Shown: positions 15,155 through 19,856 of the stretch, one piece after another
Layout of the letters: each line of letters opens with the position of its first letter
Numbering within the stretch: the first letter of the stretch is position 1
Assembly (NCBI GenBank): GCA_937894585.1
Contig: CALBGO010000084.1
Location: 1 to 19,856, forward strand
Origin: an uncultured Eubacterium sp.
GTDB taxonomy: Bacteria; Bacillota; Clostridia; Peptostreptococcales; Anaerovoracaceae
Direction: 5' to 3'
Length of the DNA: 19,856 nt
Position numbers and translations under genes: made by a program
Notes under the pieces: model-generated
Database searches by the model: none
What the model saw: the letters and a program-made list of their open reading frames with translations, nothing else
What the model was told of the DNA's origin: nothing

Positions 15155-16249
15155 TTATACATTAAACAGGAATGTAATGATATCGCCGTCTTTTACGACA
15201 TATTCCTTGCCTTCTGCGCGGAGCAGACCTTTTTCTTTGGCAGAAGCCATGTTGCCGCCGCATTCGATAAATTTGTCGTAGGCAATGGTTTCTGCGCGGA
15301 TGAAGCCTCTTTCGAAGTCCGTATGGATTTTTCCGGCAGCCTGAGGCGCCTTGGTTCCGCGTCTGATGGTCCAGGCGCGGCATTCATCTTCTCCTGCGGT
15401 TAAGAAGGAAATCAGGTTCAGCAGGCTGTAGGAGGCTTTGATCAGTTTATCAAGACCGGACTCGCTGATGCCCAGTTCTTCCAGAAACATTGCTTTTTCG
15501 TCGTCTTCCAGTTCTGAGATTTCCTGCTCGATTTCGGCGCAGATGACAACCACCTCAGCATCTTCTGTCGCGGCAAATTCACGGACTGCCTTTACATAGT
15601 CGTTGTCAGAACCGTCGGCGGCGTCATCTTCAGAAACATTGGCAACATAGATAATCGGTTTGTAGGAAAGAAGATCCAGTGTTTTTACAAAAGCAGCCTC
15701 ATCTTCTGTCAGATCCAGGGCTCTTGCGGATTTTCCTTCTGCCAGAAAGTCGTAGACCTTTTTCAGAATATCCAGTTCTGTCTGCAGGGACTTGTCCCCT
15801 TTCAGATTTTTTGTCGTTCTGGTGATGCGGCGTTCCAACACTTCCATATCGGCAAGGATCAGTTCGGTGTTGATGGTTTCGATGTCGGACAGCGGATCGA
15901 TTTTGCCGTCCACATGAACGATATTGTCATTCTCAAAGCATCTTACCACATGAACCAGCGCGGCAACTTCGCGAATATGACCCAGAAATTTGTTTCCGAG
16001 CCCTTCGCCTTTGGAGGCGCCCTTTACAAGACCTGCGATATCGCAGAACTCAATGGTGGTGTAGACTGTCTTCTTTGAATTGTAAATTTCATGCAGTTTT
16101 GTAATGCGTTCATCGGGAACGGTTACAACGCCTACATTGGGCTCGATGGTACAGAACGGGTAGTTGGCGGCCTCTGCGCCCGCCTTGGTGATTGCGTTGA
16201 ACAGGGTGCTCTTTCCTACATTGGGAAGACCTAAAATGCCTAATTTCAT
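15155..16249 (-). CDS. ychF: Redox-regulated ATPase/GTPase YchF (OLA1 family, 364 aa)
   Basis: This is a cytosolic P-loop NTPase linked to the ribosome, translation and stress responses. The start MKLGILG at 16249 is the family's usual N-terminus; an in-frame upstream extension is not supported. The P-loop GLPNVGKST lies at 7-15 and the Walker-B/G3 element DIAG at 70-73. The G4 site is NVSE (204-207) in place of the GTPase NKxD, which explains the ATP preference of this family. The C-terminal ~85 residues form a TGS domain (AWTIRRGTKAPQAAGKIHTD and onward). Length matches the usual ~365. It is monocistronic, with its own promoter (16353-16381) and terminator. AGGAG lies about 12 nt upstream, slightly far. 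Confidence 0.97.
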   Translation of the reverse strand: MKLGILGLPNVGKSTLFNAITKAGAEAANYPFCTIEPNVGVVTVPDERITKLHEIYNSKKTVYTTIEFCDIAGLVKGASKGEGLGNKFLGHIREVAALVHVVRCFENDNIVHVDGKIDPLSDIETINTELILADMEVLERRITRTTKNLKGDKSLQTELDILKKVYDFLAEGKSARALDLTEDEAAFVKTLDLLSYKPIIYVANVSEDDAADGSDNDYVKAVREFAATEDAEVVVICAEIEQEISELEDDEKAMFLEELGISESGLDKLIKASYSLLNLISFLTAGEDECRAWTIRRGTKAPQAAGKIHTDFERGFIRAETIAYDKFIECGGNMASAKEKGLLRAEGKEYVVKDGDIITFLFNV

Positions 16250-16352
16250 ATATTTTGATATCTCCTTTATTTTCTGTAATCTGAATGATTCTGATTTTAA
16301 TGGTTTTTGCAAATCGGATTTTTATGGCAAAAATAATCCGATGCAACTATAA

Positions 16353-16381
16353 AGTATAGCATAAAGAAATCCAATTTTCAA
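16353..16381 (-). promoter_or_regulatory. Promoter of ychF
   Basis: On the minus strand TTGAAA (16376-16381) and TATACT (16353-16358) are separated by 17 nt. A TGC just before the -10 makes it an extended -10 element. The leader would be about 95 nt. Confidence 0.7.
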
Positions 16382-16412
16382 TCTTATCAGGAGATCAAAC
16401 AGAAAAATTCAC

Positions 16413-16441
16413 TTGTATCCGGCGCTGCCCTATGGTAAAAT
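16413..16441 (+). promoter_or_regulatory. Promoter of the TetR-family gene
   Basis: TTGTAT (16413-16418) and TAAAAT (16436-16441) are separated by 17 nt. The -35 box is weak. The palindrome at 16442-16465 begins at the first base after the -10, so a repressor bound there would block initiation. Confidence 0.5.
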
Positions 16442-16465
16442 AAACACAAATAATTATTTTTGTTT
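16442..16465 (+). promoter_or_regulatory. Candidate TetR operator (24-bp near-palindrome)
   Basis: AAACACAAATAA (16442-16453) faces TTATTTTTGTTT (16454-16465) with 11 of 12 positions complementary. The inner AAATAATTATTT is a perfect 12-bp palindrome. It covers the expected transcription start of the regulator gene, the classic layout for TetR autorepression. A related sequence precedes the gene at 17366. Confidence 0.5.
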
Positions 16466-16485
16466 TTATTAAAGAAGGGAGATTT

Positions 16486-17103
16486 ATGCCGAAAATTGCT
16501 TATACGGAAGAAGAAAAGGAGCAGATCAGACTTTCGCTGATTCATACCGGACTGGAATTGATGTCGCGGCAGGGAATCAAAAATACGACGGTGGAACAGA
16601 TTTACAAGAGAGTCGGGATTTCAAGAACCTTTTTCTATTCTTTCTTTCAGGCAAAAGAGGATCTGATCGTAGAGGCGCTGTATCTGCAGCAGCCCAGACT
16701 GATTGCATATGCGCAGAGTCTGGCGAACGATCCGTCCCTGACCTTTCACGAAGCCACGGTAAAGTTTCTGCATTCCTGCTGTTACGGTGAAAAAAACGGT
16801 ATTGCAGTGTTGTCTGTTGAAGAACAAAAACGGATTTTCAAACGCCTGCCCGAAGAAAAGTACAATATATTTCGGCAGAAACAGCAGGCTTTGTTCGGCA
16901 GAATTCTGGAAGTTTTCGGAATCAGAGCTGACCGGGAACGAATCAGCCTGTTTACAAATCTGATTTTGACGGTGCTGATTATCCGCAAATCCATTCCAAA
17001 TGCGCTGCCGCTGTTTGTATCGGAGGCGGCAGATCAGACTGCGGCGTTTCAGATTCAGGCAATTGCAGATTATATGGAGCAGCTTCGGGAAGAGGATGTA
17101 TAG
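16486..17103 (+). CDS. TetR/AcrR-family transcriptional regulator (205 aa)
   Basis: A DNA-binding repressor by family. The N-terminal helix-turn-helix spans about residues 10-58: LIHTGLELMSRQGIKNTTV, then the recognition region YKRVGISRTFFYSFFQAKED, the typical TetR pattern with phenylalanine/tyrosine pairs before KEDL. The C-terminal two thirds are helical and divergent, as expected for the ligand-binding and dimer domain; the ligand is unknown. The ribosome binding site AAGGGAG lies 6 nt before the ATG. It is transcribed away from ychF. A candidate operator sits at its own promoter and a related one before the next gene, so that gene is its likeliest target. Confidence 0.93.
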   Translation: MPKIAYTEEEKEQIRLSLIHTGLELMSRQGIKNTTVEQIYKRVGISRTFFYSFFQAKEDLIVEALYLQQPRLIAYAQSLANDPSLTFHEATVKFLHSCCYGEKNGIAVLSVEEQKRIFKRLPEEKYNIFRQKQQALFGRILEVFGIRADRERISLFTNLILTVLIIRKSIPNALPLFVSEAADQTAAFQIQAIADYMEQLREEDV

Positions 17104-17365
17104 CCTTTGATGTGCACAGTGAGGAATCTTTCCTGCTTGCGTAAATTTCAGAAAGCGTTTTCTATGACCGCTGCGGGATCCAAGCGATGCGGTATTTCGC
17201 ACTTTGCGGGGCAGCCGAAACAGAAGTGGAATCCGCCCGGATATGAGGTTTTGACACATGTCCGGACGGACTTATTTACACACATAATAAAAACAAAATA
17301 ATATTTTTATCTTTATTATAAGGGCGGACGAGGAAGTGTCTGACGGAAAATTAGGAGGAAAAACA
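17104..17365 (+). other. Intergenic region with promoter elements for the next gene
   Basis: No gene is supported; a 64-codon frame at 17107 has no ribosome binding site and an unconvincing composition. A perfect -35 box TTGACA occurs at 17251-17256, but no good -10 lies 16-18 nt later (TATTTA is the closest). Either the promoter is activator-dependent or the start is elsewhere. An AT-rich palindrome follows at 17295-17307. Confidence 0.45.
17293..17318 (+). promoter_or_regulatory. Second TetR-operator-like site
   Basis: ACAAAATAATATTTTTATC and on to 17318 matches 16446-16471 at 21 of 26 aligned positions without gaps. It contains the perfect palindrome AAAATA-A-TATTTT. It lies 48 nt before the start codon of the unknown 161-residue protein. 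AT-richness lowers the weight of the match. Confidence 0.4.
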
Positions 17366-17851
17366 ATGGGACTTTTCGGAAAACTATTTAAAGGGCCAGA
17401 AGTGGATATGGAAAAGAGCAATGCAAATGCAGCGAAAATGCGTCAGCTTTTCAATCAGGTTGTGGAAGACGGAGACAGCTACCGGCTGATTTTCGGCTAT
17501 ACTGAAGATGTCGCCCGCTTTAACTATGGATTTGTGCACGGCAGTAAGACGAAAATCGGGAATCTGATTGTGGGATGGAACGAAGATAACGGGGTAATTG
17601 CTGCAGTGCCTACGGTACCGGATCTTTCTGGCTGCGGTGACCCGATTTACTATCGCCGCGGAGAAATTCTCAAAGCCTACCGCAACAAATATCCGACGGA
17701 AGCCTTCATTATTTATCCGGATAAGAAAAACTATATCGGCATTAATGCTTATGACTGGCTGGAGGATGAAAAACTCTATGTTTATGTAGAACAGGAAAAA
17801 GAGCTTGCCGCATTTACAGAGTTCTTTATGAACTCCTTTGCAACGAAATAA
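17366..17851 (+). CDS. Unrecognised 161-aa cytosolic protein, probable TetR target
   Basis: I do not recognise the family. ATG 17366 is chosen because TTAGGAGG lies 8 nt before it; an upstream GTG frame is not supported. The protein begins MGLFGKLFKGPEVDME, an amphipathic start seen in many small soluble proteins. It continues as an alpha/beta domain rich in Tyr and Asp (YRLIFGYTEDVARFNYGFV; EAFIIYPDKKNYIGINAYDW). There is no signal peptide or membrane span. Its codon use does not stand out from the neighbouring core genes. It follows the TetR gene on the same strand with a related operator-like site. Function unknown. Confidence 0.8.
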   Translation: MGLFGKLFKGPEVDMEKSNANAAKMRQLFNQVVEDGDSYRLIFGYTEDVARFNYGFVHGSKTKIGNLIVGWNEDNGVIAAVPTVPDLSGCGDPIYYRRGEILKAYRNKYPTEAFIIYPDKKNYIGINAYDWLEDEKLYVYVEQEKELAAFTEFFMNSFATK

Positions 17852-17926
17852 ATGCTCATGAATTTGAAAGAAATCGGGATGATTCCGGCGGTTCTTCTGG
17901 TCCTTGTTATCTTCGGCAATCTCTGA
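17852..17926 (+). CDS. Possible 24-residue membrane peptide
   Basis: The frame starts at an ATG immediately after the TAA of the 161-residue protein (TAAATG) and ends with TGA at 17924-17926. It encodes a short polar start and one strong hydrophobic run (IPAVLLVLVIFGNL). No separate ribosome binding site is seen, so expression would depend on reinitiation. It may be a small membrane protein or the stub of a longer broken gene, since another frame continues for some distance. Confidence 0.25.
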   Translation: MLMNLKEIGMIPAVLLVLVIFGNL

Positions 17927-18075
17927 TTTCACTTTGTAGAGAGTATTTTAGGCGGGATTAAAAGAATTTTTTCACGGGGAAAGAAGCAGGCTGCATGGCA
18001 TCCCCTTGAAAGTGGCCGGACTGAAGCAGCGGAAAAGGAGGAAAGGGAGATACCTAAAAAAGGGGAATAAGATAA
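17927..18075 (+). other. Short gap before the lgt terminator
   Basis: No gene is seen on either strand. An AAGGAGGAAAGGGAG run at about 18033-18050 looks like a ribosome binding site but is followed by no usable start codon. The segment may be decayed coding sequence. Confidence 0.4.
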
Positions 18076-18105
18076 AAGGCGCGGAATTCCGAGTTTCCGC
18101 GCCTT
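18076..18105 (-). terminator. Terminator of lgt
   Basis: An 11-bp perfect stem, AAGGCGCGGAA (18076-18086) with TTCCGCGCCTT (18095-18105), has an 8-nt loop. On the minus strand it ends in CCTTTTATC, 20 nt past the lgt stop. A second hairpin, GCCGC/GCGGC (18114-18133), overlaps the lgt stop and on the + strand is followed by TTTTTT, so it would stop + strand transcripts here. Confidence 0.85.
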
Positions 18106-18125
18106 CAGAGAATGCCGCGATTTTT

Positions 18126-18875
18126 TCAGCGGCTTTTTTGCTGTTTCTGAAGAAAGATGTATGCGGAAAGACAGGCGATAAACACACAGATACTGAGAAC
18201 CTGCGCCTGCTTAAAAGGTCCGATCATCAGGCTGTCGGTACGCAGCTGTTCTACGAAAGTGCGTTCTATCGAATACAGCATACCGTACAGCAGGGTCAGC
18301 TGTCCCGGGAATTTTCGTCTGCCGCTTCGATCCAGCCAGATTAAAAAGATGAACAATGCGAAGCACCAGAGGGATTCGTACAGAAATGTCGGGTGAACAT
18401 ACTGCCCATCTACCAAAATAGCCCAGGGTAAATCCGTCGGACCGCCGTGTGCTTCCGAATTAAAGAAGTTTCCCCAGCGACCGATAGCCTGAGCCAGGGC
18501 TACAGTCGGAAAAACTGTGTCGGCGAGTTCCAGCATATTGATTTTATAGTGTCGGCAGACAAACCACCCTGTAATGACGCCGGCAATAATCCCGCCGTGA
18601 ATTGCAAGACCGCCGCTTCTGATATCGATGATTTTTGCAAAATCCCCGGCATAGTTTTCCCAGCTGAACAGGACATAATAGGCTCTGGCGCCGATGACCG
18701 ACATAGGAATCAGCCAAATGGCAAAATCCAGAATGTGTTCGCTTTCAATACCGTGACGCGGCGCTCGCTTGTAGGAAAGGATGATGGCAAGGACAAAGCC
18801 GAGACCGATCAGAAGGCCGTACCACATCACATCTATCCCAAAGAGTGTAAACGCAACCGGATTTGGTGCTGTCAT
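18126..18875 (-). CDS. lgt: Prolipoprotein diacylglyceryl transferase (249 aa)
   Basis: It transfers diacylglycerol from phosphatidylglycerol to the lipobox cysteine, the first step of lipoprotein maturation at the membrane. About seven hydrophobic segments are present. The essential histidine block GGLAIHGG (88-95, His93) and the Lgt signature GRWGNFFNSEAHGG (132-145, Arg133) are intact, as is HPTFLYES (161-168). Length is a little short of the common ~260-290 but includes all family blocks. GGGGAG lies 7 nt before the ATG. It has its own promoter (18918-18946) and terminator. Its substrate class includes the DUF4358 lipoprotein encoded at 14283-14789. Confidence 0.97.
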   Translation of the reverse strand: MTAPNPVAFTLFGIDVMWYGLLIGLGFVLAIILSYKRAPRHGIESEHILDFAIWLIPMSVIGARAYYVLFSWENYAGDFAKIIDIRSGGLAIHGGIIAGVITGWFVCRHYKINMLELADTVFPTVALAQAIGRWGNFFNSEAHGGPTDLPWAILVDGQYVHPTFLYESLWCFALFIFLIWLDRSGRRKFPGQLTLLYGMLYSIERTFVEQLRTDSLMIGPFKQAQVLSICVFIACLSAYIFLQKQQKSR

Positions 18876-18917
18876 AAAATCTCCCCTTTACCTTGTAAAT
18901 TTCAAAACGATGCTTTT

Positions 18918-18946
18918 ATTATATCGAAAAGTCTGCTAAAATACAA
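18918..18946 (-). promoter_or_regulatory. Promoter of lgt
   Basis: On the minus strand TTGTAT (18941-18946) and the perfect TATAAT (18918-18923) are 17 nt apart. It interleaves with the opposite-strand sfsA promoter: the lgt -35 covers the sfsA -10/start region. Confidence 0.75.
18937..18942 (+). promoter_or_regulatory. Extended -10 of sfsA, next to its start codon
   Basis: TGC-TAAAAT places the -10 at 18937-18942, and the expected transcript start falls at or within 1-2 nt of the A of ATG 18950. There is no recognisable Shine-Dalgarno between them. The -35 region (18914-18919, TTTTAT) is poor, as usual for extended -10 promoters. The sfsA mRNA may thus be leaderless. Confidence 0.5.
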
Positions 18947-18949
18947 TCT

Positions 18950-19654
18950 ATGAAATACGAAAACATCTGTAAAGGAAATTTTATAGCAAGACCCAATCGC
19001 TTTATTGCGGAAGTGGAAATCGGCGGGGAACTTGTGCGCGCCCATGTAAAGAATACAGGGCGGTGCAGGGAACTTCTGACTCCCGGCGCCGAAGTGTACC
19101 TGGAGGATTTTGCAGGGCGGATGGGAAATCGGAAACTGCGGTATTCTCTGATTGGTGTAAAGAAAGGCAGCCTTTTGATCAATATGGATTCCCAGGCACC
19201 CAATCAAGTCTGTGAAGAGGCGCTTTTGGCAGGAACGCTGAAACTGCCCGGCATGAAAACACTGACGGAAGTGCAGCGGGAGAAAACTTTCGAAAGTTCC
19301 AGATTCGACTTTTATATCGAAGATGAAGGTGGTAGGAAGGGCTGGCTGGAGGTTAAAGGCGTGACGCTGGAAGAGGGGGGTGTCGCCAGATTTCCCGATG
19401 CGCCTACGGAACGGGGCATAAAGCATCTGCGGGAGCTTGTACAGGCCGCAGAGCAGGGATATCGGGCATATGTGCTGTTTGTGGTGCAGATGAGCGGAAT
19501 TTCCTTTTTTGAACCCAATGACAGAACCCATAAGGCTTTTGGAGATGCGCTTCGAAGCGCACAGAAAAAGGGCGTTCAAGTTCTCGCCTGTGACTGCGAG
19601 GTGACTGTGAACACCCTTGAAATTCAAAATATGATATCGGTCAGACTGGATTAG
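18950..19654 (+). CDS. sfsA: DNA/RNA nuclease SfsA (234 aa)
   Basis: The SfsA family was first tied to sugar fermentation regulation in Escherichia coli and is now described as a PD-(D/E)XK nuclease with an N-terminal OB-like domain. The N-terminal part (RPNRFIAEVEI; HVKNTGRCRELL) and the nuclease motif SRFDFYIE (117-124, Asp120) with LEVKGVTLE (Glu134, Lys136) are intact, as are FPDAPTERG and SFFEPND. Length is normal. No Shine-Dalgarno precedes the ATG and the -10 is only 7 nt upstream, so translation may be leaderless. The stop codon overlaps that of the convergent symporter gene by 3-4 bases. Confidence 0.96.
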   Translation: MKYENICKGNFIARPNRFIAEVEIGGELVRAHVKNTGRCRELLTPGAEVYLEDFAGRMGNRKLRYSLIGVKKGSLLINMDSQAPNQVCEEALLAGTLKLPGMKTLTEVQREKTFESSRFDFYIEDEGGRKGWLEVKGVTLEEGGVARFPDAPTERGIKHLRELVQAAEQGYRAYVLFVVQMSGISFFEPNDRTHKAFGDALRSAQKKGVQVLACDCEVTVNTLEIQNMISVRLD

Positions 19655-19679
19655 GCGATATGATCGTCTAATCTTTTTT
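19649..19679 (+). terminator. sfsA terminator built from two overlapping stop codons
   Basis: An 11-bp stem GATTAGGCGAT (19649-19659) pairs with ATCGTCTAATC (19663-19673), with one G·T pair and a 3-nt loop, followed by TTTTTTCTTTTTT. It includes the sfsA TAG and the symporter gene's last codons. Only the + strand has the U tract. Confidence 0.88.
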
Positions 19680-19856
19680 CTTTTTTGCCTGCAGCTTTGC
19701 AGCTTGCCACGACGACACCGCTGAGTGCGGAAAGCGCGATGACATTCGGAATTACCATCAGGCCATTGAAGAAGTCAGCCAGTTCCCAGACCAGATCAAC
19801 TTTCATCATAATCTCCATTCCGCCGCCAAGTCGGCGGCACAAATAGTAATGAAAGT
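19651..19856 (-). CDS. AGCS-family sodium/alanine(glycine) symporter, C-terminal end, partial
   Basis: Only the last ~68 residues are in the window; the gene continues past the right edge. The visible part reads KVDLVWELADFFNGLMVIPN, then VIALSALSGVVV and a charged tail. This is the conserved last transmembrane region of alanine/glycine:cation symporters (W..AD..NGLM..PN). The family takes up alanine or glycine with sodium across the cytoplasmic membrane. No start can be given. The residues just upstream (CRRLGGGMEIMM) match the family less well, so a sequencing error or frameshift near the edge cannot be excluded. Its stop lies inside the sfsA terminator. Confidence 0.8.
   Translation of the reverse strand, partial: FHYYLCRRLGGGMEIMMKVDLVWELADFFNGLMVIPNVIALSALSGVVVASCKAAGKKEKRLDDHIA

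Noticed and set aside
17107..17301. 64-codon frame after the TetR gene
   Set aside because: No ribosome site, odd composition, and it runs through the promoter region of the next gene.

Overview
The window looks like a low- to mid-GC Gram-positive chromosome of the Bacillota, most likely class Clostridia. The reasons are strong GGAGG-type ribosome binding sites, Firmicutes siphophage-type tail genes, a lipoprotein of DUF4358 type, and the mix of ychF, lgt, sfsA and an AGCS-family symporter. Genus and species cannot be read from the sequence.

Left part (1-2120) is mobile and accessory DNA. It opens with the last two domains of a group II intron, inserted in the C-terminal coding region of an IS1182-like transposase. 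The right end of that IS lies near 367. Immediately after it comes the first copy of a 60-bp direct repeat (367-426). The second copy (2034-2093) lies just before the tape measure gene. Between the copies is an unrecognised 379-residue protein with its own promoter and terminator, which looks like a cargo ('moron') gene placed in a phage tail cluster.

The phage late module (2121-10338, + strand) runs in the usual siphophage order: tape measure protein, a small tail protein, a 915-residue hub/tail protein, a DUF859-type tail adhesin, an M15 endolysin and an SPP1-type holin. No head, packaging or integrase genes and no attachment site are in view, so an intact prophage, a remnant and a tail-derived particle cannot be told apart.

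The host operon (14789 down to 10502, - strand) has its own promoter and encodes, in order, a DUF4358 lipoprotein, a membrane-anchored transglutaminase-like protein, an MBOAT acyltransferase and a DHHW-family AlgJ/AlgX-like protein. The last two resemble the membrane and extracytoplasmic halves of polymer O-acylation machines, so the operon probably modifies a surface or secreted polymer.

The right part (15105-19856) is mostly core genome: ychF (-), a TetR-family regulator (+) with a palindromic candidate operator that recurs before an unknown 161-residue protein (+), lgt (-) and sfsA (+) with overlapping divergent promoters, and the 3' end of an AGCS symporter gene (-). The sfsA and symporter genes overlap at their stop codons inside the sfsA terminator hairpin.
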